Part shown: piece after piece, positions 15,628 to 23,812 of the stretch | Layout: each line of letters opens with the position of its first letter | Numbering within the stretch: position 1 is the stretch's first letter | DNA from: Butyrivibrio sp. NC2007 | Lineage (GTDB): Bacteria > Bacillota > Clostridia > Lachnospirales > Lachnospiraceae | DNA length: 64,000 bases | Direction: 5' to 3' | NCBI RefSeq assembly: GCF_000421405.1 | Contig: NZ_ATWY01000019.1 | Span: forward strand, 1 to 64,000 | Notes under the pieces: generated by a model | What the model saw: the letters and a program-made list of their open reading frames with translations, nothing else | Database searches by the model: none | Told to the model about the DNA's origin: nothing | Translations under genes and position numbers: made by a program

Positions 15628-16272
15628 TCATTCGAAATACTGTATCTTCTCTATCACCTTTACAGGAGAAGATACAAGCTTTGCAAATGCCTTCCCATCA
15701 GTCTTTTTCCCTACAATACTGCCGTAATGTGTGGGAATTGCATACTCGGGACGAATGATGTTTACGAGCTCTGCAGCTCTTTTAACATCCATCGTATATG
15801 TTCCGCCTACAGGGACAAGTGCGATATCACATCTGACTTGCTTTGCCTCTTTTGTTGCGCCGGTATCTCCGGCAATATAGACCCTTTTCCCGTTGATCCG
15901 TAAGATATATCCAAGCCATTCTGCCCTTCTTGGATGAAATGGCTTAACTGTATTGTATGCAGGAATCGTTTCAACTTCTAATCCGGATAATTCCTTATAG
16001 ATCCCTGGTTTTAGGGGAATAATGCTCTTAACTTCTGCAGAGAGTTCCCTGGCATCATCCTCCATTCTTGCCGGGACTACAAGTACTGTGCTGCTTTTTA
16101 TGACTTTTCTTATGTCCTCGATTGAAAAGTGGTCTGAATGAGAATATGTTATGAAAACGTAGTCAGCATCATGGGGGTCACTTTTCATCTGAAAAGGATC
16201 CACATAGATTGTTCTGGTTTTATCTTTTATTCTTATACTGCTTTGCGTAAATACTTCAATGTTATCTAACAT
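15628..16272 (-). CDS. MBL-fold metal-dependent hydrolase (UlaG/RomA-like)
   Basis: 214 residues. Metal ligands are visible as YSHSDHF (His-x-Asp-His; the first His of the usual HxHxDH is Ser), AGDTGAT, and PTHYGS near the C-terminus. The short length and IYVDPF opening fit the UlaG-like beta-lactamase-fold group, whose members act on lactones or phosphodiesters. The substrate cannot be told from sequence. Confidence 0.83.
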   Translation of the reverse strand: MLDNIEVFTQSSIRIKDKTRTIYVDPFQMKSDPHDADYVFITYSHSDHFSIEDIRKVIKSSTVLVVPARMEDDARELSAEVKSIIPLKPGIYKELSGLEVETIPAYNTVKPFHPRRAEWLGYILRINGKRVYIAGDTGATKEAKQVRCDIALVPVGGTYTMDVKRAAELVNIIRPEYAIPTHYGSIVGKKTDGKAFAKLVSSPVKVIEKIQYFE

Positions 16273-16292
16273 TAATTACTATTTCCGTACTT

Positions 16293-16847
16293 TTAATTAA
16301 AAAATCCTGTTCCCCAGAAGCCTGCTTTCTGCTCTTTGGCAATCAGCTCCTGAGCTGCAAACCTCTCTGCGTATTTGGTATTGGGCTCGATCTCCATGGT
16401 TTTAGCATATCCGTTTTTTATGAGGAGCTCATTTACCATTGTACTCCCATCGGGGAGGTATACATAAGCCAGAGTTCTTTGGTAGCTGTCAGTTTGTTCC
16501 TTGTCATACTCAAGGTAAACACTATTACCTTCAAGGAGGTTTCTGGTATACTCAGATGCCTTATCTCCCTCAGGAGTATTCTCTTTGTAGCCGTCGGAGG
16601 CCACGCTTTCCGGAGTGTCTATGCCGATGAGCCTTACATGGACATCGCCACCATCACTTTTAACAATGATCGTGTCACCATCTATGACACTCACCACATC
16701 ATAAGGGCCATCAAGGTCCTGCGAAACTGAATTGATGGATTGCTTTAAGAGATACGTGATCAAATATATGAGAGCAAGAACTGCCACTGTGGCAATTACG
16801 CTCAGAATGTATTTTTTGTTTCTATTCTTCCTCTTCTTCGTCGCCAT
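16293..16847 (-). CDS. membrane-anchored thermonuclease (SNase-like)
   Basis: One N-terminal membrane anchor (about 12-33), then a staphylococcal-nuclease fold: VVSVIDGDTIIVKSDGGDVH, VRLIGIDTPES with the catalytic Arg and Asp, EYDKEQTDSYQRTLAYVYLP with the catalytic Glu/Arg pair, and the final AKEQKAGFW helix. A Ca2+-dependent nuclease held outside the membrane is expected. It overlaps the small gene at 16822-17070 by 26 bp, which implies coupled translation. Confidence 0.88.
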   Translation of the reverse strand: MATKKRKNRNKKYILSVIATVAVLALIYLITYLLKQSINSVSQDLDGPYDVVSVIDGDTIIVKSDGGDVHVRLIGIDTPESVASDGYKENTPEGDKASEYTRNLLEGNSVYLEYDKEQTDSYQRTLAYVYLPDGSTMVNELLIKNGYAKTMEIEPNTKYAERFAAQELIAKEQKAGFWGTGFFN

Positions 16848-17070
16848 TAGAAGATGATTCCTTATCTCTTATGCTATCTATTCCGCTTTTGATTGTTTCC
16901 TTGATCTTAGCCTTAACTTTTTTCTTGGCCTTCTTCTTAAGAATCTTTAGGACGATCAGAAGGATGATGAGCCCCAGTACGCCGAGAATAATGAAAATAT
17001 TATCCTTAAGCATTTTTATGGCTTTTTCACGTTGTTTCTTCCTAATGTATTTTTCTATACGTTCTTTCAT
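16822..17070 (-). CDS. 82-aa single-pass membrane protein
   Basis: Charged N-terminus, one strong membrane segment (IFIILGVLGLIILLIVLKIL), a Lys-rich juxtamembrane region and an acidic tail. I use the ATG at 17070 with GGAG ten bases upstream; the longer frame would need a TTG at 17109. Its end encodes the start of the thermonuclease in another frame. Unknown function; probably a partner of the nuclease gene. Confidence 0.6.
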   Translation of the reverse strand: MKERIEKYIRKKQREKAIKMLKDNIFIILGVLGLIILLIVLKILKKKAKKKVKAKIKETIKSGIDSIRDKESSSNGDEEEEE

Positions 17071-17150
17071 GACTGTTTCACTCCAGATTCTTTCTATCGA
17101 TCTTTCCAATATACATATAAGTAGCTCTTTTTATTTTTTGTATCGGCATC

Positions 17151-17804
17151 TTACTGATCATAGGCGTTGCTGATTAGGTTTTCATCATAATAGACCTTGT
17201 CATCTTCTATGAGCTTGGCCTCCCCACCTACGACCTCAATAATGTTTACGCTGCAGTTAGGAGGCGTATGTCCATGCCAGAAAGGCTCATCAGCAGGATA
17301 AACTTTTCGGAGCATGGCTCTCAAGGAGCACCCATGCATGAAAATTATTACGTTCTTATCCTGAAGGCTCTTGTCTGAAACAAGTTCATCCCAAAAGGCG
17401 CCTGTTCTCTTGCACACATCAAGGATGGATTCTCCGTTTGCTGGTCCTTCATAATGAAAGGGGTCAGAGTAGATCTTCCAAAAAGAGTCGTCACCTATTT
17501 CAAAGTTACTTTTAGTACAGCAAAGGCCATCCCATTCGCCAAAGTTTATTTCTTTGAGCCTATCATCTGTGATGATCTTATCAGTTGAGCCGGCTTTGTT
17601 CTCTGAAATTATTAGCTGGCCTGTCTCAAATGCTCTTTTTAGAGGGCTAGAGTATGCTGCATGAAAGCAGATATCAGAAAGCTTCTGCCCTGTAATTTTC
17701 GCAAGCTCTCTTCCGCTCTCTATCAGCGGTTCATCTATCCATCCCTGGAGCCGCCCTTCGCTGTTTAGTTTTGTTTCACCATGCCTTACTATGTAGATTT
17801 TCAA
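17151..17804 (-). CDS. histidine phosphatase (phosphoglycerate-mutase-like)
   Basis: 217 residues. The RHG motif is at the N-terminus (IYIVRHGETKLNSEGRLQGW), with AYSSPLKRAFETG, EINFGEWDG and the second catalytic His in FMHGCSLRAM. I use a TTG start at 17804 with AAGGAG nine bases upstream; the longer frame runs back through the tRNA-like sequence and is spurious. Members include alpha-ribazole phosphatase and broad-specificity phosphatases; which one is not decidable. Confidence 0.87.
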   Translation of the reverse strand: MKIYIVRHGETKLNSEGRLQGWIDEPLIESGRELAKITGQKLSDICFHAAYSSPLKRAFETGQLIISENKAGSTDKIITDDRLKEINFGEWDGLCCTKSNFEIGDDSFWKIYSDPFHYEGPANGESILDVCKRTGAFWDELVSDKSLQDKNVIIFMHGCSLRAMLRKVYPADEPFWHGHTPPNCSVNIIEVVGGEAKLIEDDKVYYDENLISNAYDQ

Positions 17805-17868
17805 TACTCTTTTCTCCTTGAACTTCAATGGGGCAAAAGCCAGAAAAACTCCCTCTAAATATATCAAA

Positions 17869-17941
17869 TGGAGCGTACGGAACTTGACCCCGTGACCTCT
17901 TCGCTGCCAGCGAAGCGCGCTCCCAACTGCGCTAATGCCCC
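17869..17941 (-). tRNA. tRNA-Ala(GGC)-like sequence
   Basis: 73 nt that fold as a cloverleaf: 7-bp acceptor beginning GGGGCAT, D-arm GCGC...GCGC, anticodon stem CTTCG/CGAAG around CTGGCAG (anticodon GGC, alanine), 5-nt variable loop, T-arm ACGGG/TCCGT. Two faults: an A-C mismatch at the sixth acceptor pair and a T-loop GTCAAGT in which the nearly invariant T54 is G. No CCA is encoded. It may be functional but nonstandard, or decaying. It lies upstream of the phosphatase gene on the same strand. Confidence 0.6.
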
Positions 17942-18005
17942 ATATCATACCTATTATATTGGCTTTTGTCATAAATTACCATATCTAGCGCATGCAGAAA
18001 AAACC

Positions 18006-18034
18006 TTGACTGACTTTGTCAAAAGGAGCATACT
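18006..18034 (+). promoter_or_regulatory. promoter of the cation/proton antiporter gene
   Basis: TTGACT (18006-18011), 17-bp spacer, CATACT (18029-18034), 33 bp before the antiporter ATG. A fair sigma-A match at the -35 box, weaker at -10. Confidence 0.45.
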
Positions 18035-18067
18035 CATTCATTAGAATTTACTGAAAGGAGAAAAATA

Positions 18068-19258
18068 ATGGATACAATTCAAATATTAAGAGATCTAGTA
18101 ATTATAATAGTCAGTGCAAAACTCTTTGGGCTTCTAGCCAGAAAGCTCCACGCCCCTCAGGTGGCAGGCGAAATTATTGCAGGGCTGATCATCGGTCCCA
18201 CATTGTTTGATCTTGTGGAAGCCGGTGATTTTCTTTCCGGAATGGCTGAAATTGGTGTAATACTGCTGATGTTCAGTGCAGGACTTGAAACAGATATAGA
18301 TAAGCTGAAGAAATCCGGTATCAAAGCCACAATAATTGCATGTAACGGTGTTGCAGTTCCTCTGGTTCTGGGCGCTGTGTTGTACATGGCTTTTTACGGC
18401 TTTGCCGCTCCCGGTTCTACGGAATTTATCAGAGCTCTTTTTATAGGAACAATTCTTACAGCAACCTCCGTAAGCATTACAGTTCAGGTGTTAAAAGAGC
18501 TTGGAAAAATATCTACAGATGTTGGAACAACAATAATGAGCGCCGCTATCATCGACGATGTGATAGGAATCGTTGTTCTTACTGCAGTTCTTGGTCTTAA
18601 GGATCCTAACGCCAATCTGATTGTCGTTGTTATCAAGACAATTGCTTTCTTTGCTCTTTCTTTTGTTGTAGGAATAGCAATCTTTAAGCTCATGCAAAAA
18701 GTTGAACACAAATGGCCCCATACCAGAAGAATTCCAATCATGGGACTGGCACTGGCATTTGCCATGGCCTATGTTGCAGATAGGTATTTTGGAGTAGCAG
18801 ATATCACAGGTGCATACGTAGCCGGTATAATCTTAAGCTCTTTGGATAATTCTGAGTACATTGACAGAAAAATGGATATTAACTCATATATGATCTTTGG
18901 TCCCGTATTTTTTGCAAGCGTAGGACTTCAGACCAATTTAAAGACTGTTGATATGACAATTCTTGCTTTTTCAGCAGCATTTGTAATTGTTGGACTGCTT
19001 GGAAAAGTTGTGGGCTGTGGACTTGTTGCAAAACTCCTTAAATATAATACTTCAGATGCGTTAAAGATTGGCGTAGGAATGATGACCAGAGGCGAAGTAG
19101 CCCTTATTGTGGCACAGCGTGGTCTTAAAGCTGAAATAATAGACAGCAGATACTTTACAGCTGTAATCCTTTTAATAGTATTAAGTTCAATCCTTACACC
19201 GATAATCCTGAAGGCAATGTATGCTTCGGATGAACCCAAAGAAAGACAGACGCAATAA
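18068..19258 (+). CDS. CPA2-family cation:proton antiporter
   Basis: 396 residues with about 12 membrane segments. The paired aspartates of CPA2 antiporters are in AAIIDDVIGIVVL, preceded by TATSVSITVQVL, with the N-terminal GEIIAGLIIGP and LMFSAGLETD blocks. It lacks the C-terminal TrkA-N/KefC domains, so it is of the short NapA/KefB-core type exchanging Na+ or K+ for H+. GAAAGGAG precedes the ATG. It is the only plus-strand gene here and lies between two tRNA-Ala-like sequences. Confidence 0.92.
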   Translation: MDTIQILRDLVIIIVSAKLFGLLARKLHAPQVAGEIIAGLIIGPTLFDLVEAGDFLSGMAEIGVILLMFSAGLETDIDKLKKSGIKATIIACNGVAVPLVLGAVLYMAFYGFAAPGSTEFIRALFIGTILTATSVSITVQVLKELGKISTDVGTTIMSAAIIDDVIGIVVLTAVLGLKDPNANLIVVVIKTIAFFALSFVVGIAIFKLMQKVEHKWPHTRRIPIMGLALAFAMAYVADRYFGVADITGAYVAGIILSSLDNSEYIDRKMDINSYMIFGPVFFASVGLQTNLKTVDMTILAFSAAFVIVGLLGKVVGCGLVAKLLKYNTSDALKIGVGMMTRGEVALIVAQRGLKAEIIDSRYFTAVILLIVLSSILTPIILKAMYASDEPKERQTQ

Positions 19259-19275
19259 TTCCAGTCTGGAGAAAT

Positions 19276-19348
19276 TGGAGCGCATGAAGTTCTCCCCCGT
19301 GACCCCCACACTGCCAGTGTGATGCGCTTCCAACTGCGCTAATGCCCC
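19276..19348 (-). tRNA. degenerate tRNA-Ala(GGC)-like sequence
   Basis: 73 nt with the same first 19 bases, D-arm and CTGGCAG anticodon loop as the copy at 17869-17941, and a compensated anticodon stem (TCACA/TGTGG). The T-arm is broken (ACGGG against TTCAT, loop GGAGAAC) and the acceptor has an A-C mismatch. No CCA is encoded. Most likely a tRNA pseudogene or a tRNA-like element, and the partner of the first copy. Confidence 0.45.
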
Positions 19349-19387
19349 GTATATATCCGTAATCTAAAGCTACAATAGGTGACGACT

Positions 19388-19501
19388 CTACTTCCGGCCC
19401 CAATGATACTCAGCAAACTCTATCTGCTCATGTAGATATGATACGCCTTCTGGTGGGAGCTCATTGATTTTTTGAATGAGGTCTGGAGAAGCAAATCCCA
19501 T
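19388..19501 (-). pseudogene. 37-codon frame, probable gene remnant
   Basis: Reads MGFASPDLIQKINELPPEGV, then SYLHEQIEFAEYHWGRK before a stop. It has protein-like composition and helix pattern but no ribosome site at its ATG, and the frame upstream is soon broken in the repeat tract. Probably the end of a lost gene; identity unknown. Confidence 0.3.
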
Positions 19502-19536
19502 TAGCTCTAGAACACTTATAAATAACTTGCGAGAAA

Positions 19537-19638
19537 ACCCCTCAAACTAGACCCTCAAACCAAACCCTCAAAAACTCCCCATACTAAAAGGGCCTGCCCC
19601 TCAAGTCAGACCCTCAAAACGCTTGGCAAACCCTCAAA
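19537..19638. repeat. cluster of short ACCCTCAAA repeats
   Basis: ACCCTCAAA at 19551-19559, 19564-19572, 19610-19618 and 19630-19638, plus ACCCCTCAAA at 19537-19546 and a CCCCTCAAG variant near 19597. On the minus strand this is TTTGAGGGT repeated just after the stop of the TOPRIM gene. Spacing is irregular, so it is not a CRISPR. Function unknown. Confidence 0.55.
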
Positions 19639-19646
19639 AAGTTTGA

Positions 19647-20369
19647 TTATCCCACTTTTATTATTTTCTTTTTTCTTTCTTCTCTGATTTCTTTAAAGCA
19701 AATGCCAAGATTTGACCATCTTTCCAGGGAATGAAGATCTTTCTGAATAAATTCCCAGGATTCTTTGTAGTCATCCGACTTGCAAAAATCAGAATCGATT
19801 ATGAAACAAAGGAAGCCCTCCAAGTCATCCCTATACTTGATTGCAAAAGTATATGCATCGTCTTCTTTTTCATCATCAGAGCTATTTAGCTTATTGTACA
19901 GCACATGATCAAGATTACTTGACATATAATATGCTTTATATGGCACAGATACCCATACGCTATTTAGTGCTGATAACCTTAACATGATTTCACTTTTTTT
20001 CTCGTTACGTTTTATTATCTGCTCAGGTCTACACGTTTTTATTTCTTGAAGCGTATATATCGGTTCTTCAGCATTAGCATCTTCTATGACGTGATCTTTT
20101 GGAATAAAAGCCCCATCCGTATCAATGATATGGATGACACTCAAAAAATTTTCCTGCTTAAAATGATTTGATTTTGCATAAGCTTTGACAATATTTCCGA
20201 CTTTGGAAGCAATGTTTTCCGGCTTGGCAGTACTTTCAGAAGTTATATCTCCATGAGTTATTTCTACATGTACCGTATTCTTATCGTACAGTCTGTTAAG
20301 AATTACACCCAAAGCACTGTCATCGGAAGGGCCCTCGACTATTACAAAAACTATTTTCTTACGAGCCAC
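19647..20369 (-). CDS. TOPRIM-domain protein, partner of the AAA ATPase
   Basis: 240 residues. The TOPRIM pattern is visible: a strand ending in a conserved Glu (VFVIVEGPSDDSALGVIL, E12), then VIHIIDTDGAF with D83 and D85, and a further IIDSDF near 195. This matches the nuclease half of OLD-family and PARIS AriB-like proteins. Its start overlaps the end of the ATPase gene by 11 bp, so the two are translated together. Together they look like a split OLD or PARIS-type abortive-infection system in which the ATPase senses and the TOPRIM protein cuts nucleic acid. RloB-like proteins are an alternative comparison. Confidence 0.68.
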   Translation of the reverse strand: MARKKIVFVIVEGPSDDSALGVILNRLYDKNTVHVEITHGDITSESTAKPENIASKVGNIVKAYAKSNHFKQENFLSVIHIIDTDGAFIPKDHVIEDANAEEPIYTLQEIKTCRPEQIIKRNEKKSEIMLRLSALNSVWVSVPYKAYYMSSNLDHVLYNKLNSSDDEKEDDAYTFAIKYRDDLEGFLCFIIDSDFCKSDDYKESWEFIQKDLHSLERWSNLGICFKEIREERKKKIIKVG

Positions 20370-21783
20370 TTATCTCACCTGCCTCCCGGAAAGCAAGCGC
20401 TATTTCAGCGTTATTCGTATGATCATAAACTTCTTCGTTCTGCTCGCCTAATACTATATCTCTGAAGTAAAAATCTCTCAGGTTATTGTTTTCCTTAACT
20501 CCACTCATTCTAATATATCTATTCTTTGGATTTGTTGTTGTAAATGCAATAAATCCTTTATCAAGTGTCTCTAATGGCCTGAGATTGTGAGATGTAAAGA
20601 TTAACTGTCCCTTTCCTTTCTCCGATAATATCCTAAGGATTTCCCCAAGCAAATATTCAAAAACACCGGAATCCAGCTCATCAATGGCTACCGTAATAGA
20701 AGTCTGGTTATAGATTACTATAAGCAACTGTAGAATTGATACAATCTTTTTTATTCCTTCTGACTCATATTTCAGAGGAATCTCTTTATTATTCTTATGT
20801 GACATCAGCTGTATTCTGTTTGCAACTTGACCGTCCTGCTGAACAATTTTTCCCAGATCTTTTACACTAATAGTTAGTCCCGGAACTATTTTCTCCAAAA
20901 CAATATTCATGTCCTGCATGACTTTTTTCACAAGCTCAAGCATTTCCTCGGGAATAATAGAAGTTCCGTCAAGGAGGATAACCATATTGCCAACGGCGCC
21001 TTTTTGTGCTTTCTCGTACTTAAAGGCAAGTGGCAGGGCATTCATGCTAATGACACCTGAGTTCGCAGTGTTTATAACAAATAATTCAAAATTACCATAG
21101 GTAATTAAGCTTTCTATCATCTGATAATGTCTAAGGAACTCAGTATCATGATTATTGTTACTTCTAGCTCTTATGTTATTTATTAACTCAGGGGAAAAGA
21201 TAAAGGATCTGGAAGATGCCGAAGCAACCCTCTTTGTAACCAACAAGTCAAGTTTGAGCTTTTTATCATTTCCAATAAGGCATTCACGCTTAGGAGCAGG
21301 AAGAAATAACTCGTCTGTCCTTGTATCTATAAGTGTAGATTTCCTCATCTTTTCTGATTTGGATTCATAGGAGTAACTGATAACCTCATCATATACTACT
21401 GTTTTATACTTTTCTTTTGTACCCGTAGTAATATCTGAGTTCTGTCCAGTAACATCTTCTTCCTTCTTTATACAAAACTCATAAAAAACCTCATATTCAC
21501 ATTCTTTGTTCTTCACACTAAACACAAATCTGAGTTTTGCAAAATCCGCATCAACCTGTATGTAATCTGCAAACATAGGTGGTATTCGTTGGCCACAAAG
21601 GTTGTATTTTAGCAGAAGAATAGCGTCAATGAGCGCCGTCTTACCTGAACCATTCTGCCCATATATCCCTAGTATACTAGTTCGATATGCTTTCCTCGTG
21701 TTTACTAATTCAACCTGCCCTGATATCACGTTCTTGAAGTTCTCAATGGATATTCCAGTGATTCTTACATCAAGCTTAGACAT
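20359..21783 (-). CDS. ABC-type AAA ATPase (AAA_15/AAA_21, OLD/AriA-like)
   Basis: 474 residues. Opening strand ISIENFKNV, Walker A GQNGSGKT (42-49), an ABC-like signature SEGIKKIVSI, Walker B VAIDELDSG and an H-loop in LIFTSHNLRPLE. These are the marks of the SMC/ABC-like ATPases in OLD, Septu, retron and PARIS defence systems. No coiled coil of SMC length is present. It is first in a two-gene operon with the TOPRIM protein. A palindrome and a half-site lie in its promoter (21811-21886), suggesting tight repression. Confidence 0.8.
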   Translation of the reverse strand: MSKLDVRITGISIENFKNVISGQVELVNTRKAYRTSILGIYGQNGSGKTALIDAILLLKYNLCGQRIPPMFADYIQVDADFAKLRFVFSVKNKECEYEVFYEFCIKKEEDVTGQNSDITTGTKEKYKTVVYDEVISYSYESKSEKMRKSTLIDTRTDELFLPAPKRECLIGNDKKLKLDLLVTKRVASASSRSFIFSPELINNIRARSNNNHDTEFLRHYQMIESLITYGNFELFVINTANSGVISMNALPLAFKYEKAQKGAVGNMVILLDGTSIIPEEMLELVKKVMQDMNIVLEKIVPGLTISVKDLGKIVQQDGQVANRIQLMSHKNNKEIPLKYESEGIKKIVSILQLLIVIYNQTSITVAIDELDSGVFEYLLGEILRILSEKGKGQLIFTSHNLRPLETLDKGFIAFTTTNPKNRYIRMSGVKENNNLRDFYFRDIVLGEQNEEVYDHTNNAEIALAFREAGEISGS

Positions 21784-21810
21784 CTTTCACCTCCACCAAT
21801 TTTGACAAAA

Positions 21811-21886
21811 GTCGATACATAGATAGAATACCACTCATTTGGCAAAACGTCAATATGAATGATTCGTTCGATACATTTTGTATCGA
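21811..21886. promoter_or_regulatory. palindromic operator candidate upstream of the ATPase-TOPRIM pair
   Basis: TCGATACATTTTGTATCGA (21868-21886) is a perfect 8-bp inverted repeat with a 3-base centre. The half-site TCGATACA recurs at 21812-21819, closer to the ATPase ATG. The HTH gene at 21994-22326 lies immediately upstream and is the natural candidate binder. Confidence 0.55.
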
Positions 21887-21993
21887 TATCAACTTTCGTC
21901 GTAACATTTTATAGTCGATTACCCAAAGTCAAATTACATGCCATCTCATACACACCTCATATTGACATCCAAATTGCCTTCAGAATTCTATAA

Positions 21994-22326
21994 TCACAGC
22001 TTTGCCAGAGCTTTAACCTGCTCGATGGCAACTTTCCTAACTAAACCCTTCCTTATTGAAAAGAATGCTTTCAGTATCTCATCCGTCTCTATTTTCCTTT
22101 CCATGCGTTCCTTATCATCCTGTCCGAAGATAATCCAGTCAGCTGACACGTCAAAGAGCTCAGCATACTCTCTTATCATTGTTGGAGACAGTGTCCTTTT
22201 CTCCATCTCCAACTCCGATACAGCGCTTCGGCTTCCAAGGTGAAGCTTTCTTGCCAGTTCCTCCTGGCTCATGTTGCTCCTTGTTCTAAGCAGTCTCAGT
22301 CTTTCTCCGATGTTCTTTATTTCCAT
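21994..22326 (-). CDS. XRE/Cro-CI family transcriptional regulator
   Basis: 110 residues with an N-terminal helix-turn-helix: IGERLRLLRTRSNMSQEELA, then RKLHLGSRSAVSELEMEKRT and IREYAELFDVSADWIIFG. The short C-terminal helix has no recognised domain. GGAGAA lies upstream of the ATG. It sits directly upstream of the ATPase-TOPRIM pair in the same direction and may bind the palindrome between them. Confidence 0.88.
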   Translation of the reverse strand: MEIKNIGERLRLLRTRSNMSQEELARKLHLGSRSAVSELEMEKRTLSPTMIREYAELFDVSADWIIFGQDDKERMERKIETDEILKAFFSIRKGLVRKVAIEQVKALAKL

Positions 22327-22368
22327 TTCATTCTCCTTTTCCGGAGTCTGAAAACGGAAACACGACCT

Positions 22369-22507
22369 GCCTAGAGCTATTCAGTTTGCATCAAAAAAGA
22401 AGCCTGCAAAACGGTAATGAAACAAAACCATAATAGTTATGGTCACATCTCCGTTTTGCAGACTCCTTGGTGCTATTTTTATTTTCAGCATATACAGCTC
22501 TAGGCAA
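22369..22507. other. nested inverted-repeat element
   Basis: Three nested perfect inverted repeats: GCCTAGAGCT (22369-22378) with AGCTCTAGGC (22498-22507); CTGCAAAACGG (22406-22416) with CCGTTTTGCAG (22453-22463); ACCATAA (22429-22435) with TTATGGT (22439-22445). On the minus strand the middle stem is followed by GCTTCTTTTTT, so it can act as a terminator for the zinc-ribbon transcript. The full structure is larger than a terminator needs. From 22508 to 22699 I see no gene or other structure. Confidence 0.5.
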
Positions 22508-22699
22508 ACTCTTGGCACATGAGCGGGGCTCGTTCGACTTACGCCTCCTCCTTTGGTTTCTATTTACATATAGAAGAACCCCACATTATTCTTTGCTGCG
22601 ATTCAGCCCTTCGTTCACATATACCTCAAACTATTCAGTTTTCAAACTTACAGCAACAGCCCGATATCTTCCCCATGATGTCTGAGCTCAAAGCCAATA

Positions 22700-22948
22700 C
22701 TATAACCTACTGATATTTCGCGTTGCTACTTCCCTGCATTCCCTGGCATATTTGTTCCTCATTAGAATAGCTTCCTTAATATCTTCCTCAGATGCCGGAT
22801 AAGCGGAGTAGCCTCTGTTCTTAACACTTACCCTAAGCCACTCCCCGCAATTTGGACATTGCAGGCATCCCTTGACAACCTCAACATGCATCATGACGTA
22901 GCCACAGTTTGTGCATCCCCCATGAACTAACGTTTTTTCTGAATTCAT
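22700..22948 (-). CDS. zinc-ribbon protein, 82 aa
   Basis: Two CxxC knuckles (GGCTNCGYV and CLQCPNCGEW) form a zinc ribbon over residues 10-40, followed by a basic helical tail. I use the ATG at 22948 with AGGAG ten bases upstream; the longer frame begins with TTG. Role unknown; the size fits a small nucleic-acid or protein binding adaptor. Confidence 0.6.
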   Translation of the reverse strand: MNSEKTLVHGGCTNCGYVMMHVEVVKGCLQCPNCGEWLRVSVKNRGYSAYPASEEDIKEAILMRNKYARECREVATRNISRL

Positions 22949-23115
22949 ATAATACTCACTCCTTTCATACAACAGTGCATATTATATGTAGAAAAAACTA
23001 ATACGTCAGCACGAAAAAATTTGAACAGTTTAGGAACAACAATAGAACAGCCACAGAACACTTCCCGTACAACTTCATCAAGCATAGTGCCTCAATTCCA
23101 GAATTCATGCCGCTT

Positions 23116-23736
23116 TCAGTCTTCTTTAATTCCGCACACATTGTCATCATCTTCTTCATTCTCATCATGTTCATCATCATCATTATCCAGTTTCACTATA
23201 CCTGCGATGATGTCTTCCTGCTCTCGTCGAGAAGCATATATCCAAATGAAAAGCCCAAACAGCTTGATAGCTTCTCTTTTCCTATAATCAATCACATCAT
23301 CCGAAACGTTTACTTCATCAGCAAGCTGCTCATTAGTCATAGGATCGTCATCTGTGAAATATGCGCTCCAAAGAATCTTTTTATACAGTTCTCCCTTATA
23401 GCTGAAATCCGCAACCATATCCAACAGCCCAATCAACTTATCCCAAAGCCACGGCGCCCTTACAGCCTTATACACAAAAGTCGTCTGTGCCTCATTATGC
23501 TTTTTCCTATCCTTCTTCATCAACTTGAGGAATTCTCTTCTCAACTCCTGCTTATTTTTCAGAATCTCTTTTTCAGTCATTGGCGGCAGTTGTAACATTA
23601 ATGGATTAAATGATTTTCTACGATCCTTATATTCTTCTAACATTTTCCTCGTCATATCAAGTACCACTGCCGGATCCAATCCAAAGCTTTTTATGTAAAA
23701 ATCGATGCGTTGTTCCAATGTTGTCCTCCTCGGCAT
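23116..23736 (-). CDS. hypothetical protein with C-terminal HTH and acidic tail
   Basis: 206 residues. A helical N-terminus (LEQRIDFYIKSFGLDPAVVL), then a possible helix-turn-helix (PMTNEQLADEVNVSDDVIDYRKREAIKLF, about 137-165) resembling the end of small phage-type regulators, then an Asp/Glu-rich tail (DNDDDEHDENEEDDDN). No family recognised. It lies between two small regulators and may belong to an old prophage or element control region. Confidence 0.5.
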   Translation of the reverse strand: MPRRTTLEQRIDFYIKSFGLDPAVVLDMTRKMLEEYKDRRKSFNPLMLQLPPMTEKEILKNKQELRREFLKLMKKDRKKHNEAQTTFVYKAVRAPWLWDKLIGLLDMVADFSYKGELYKKILWSAYFTDDDPMTNEQLADEVNVSDDVIDYRKREAIKLFGLFIWIYASRREQEDIIAGIVKLDNDDDEHDENEEDDDNVCGIKED

Positions 23737-23812
23737 TTTATTTCCTCCATATCCTCATAAAAAAACAGGGTGACTGGTCATTCCCAATCACCCTGCGGCA
23801 TTAGCTTTTTGT

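Noticed and set aside
17805..17972. N-terminal extension of the histidine phosphatase
   Set aside because: The extension reads through the tRNA-like sequence; the TTG at 17804 has a proper ribosome site and gives the normal family N-terminus.
19537..19638. Possible CRISPR array
   Set aside because: Repeats are only 9-10 bp with irregular spacing and no cas genes in the window.
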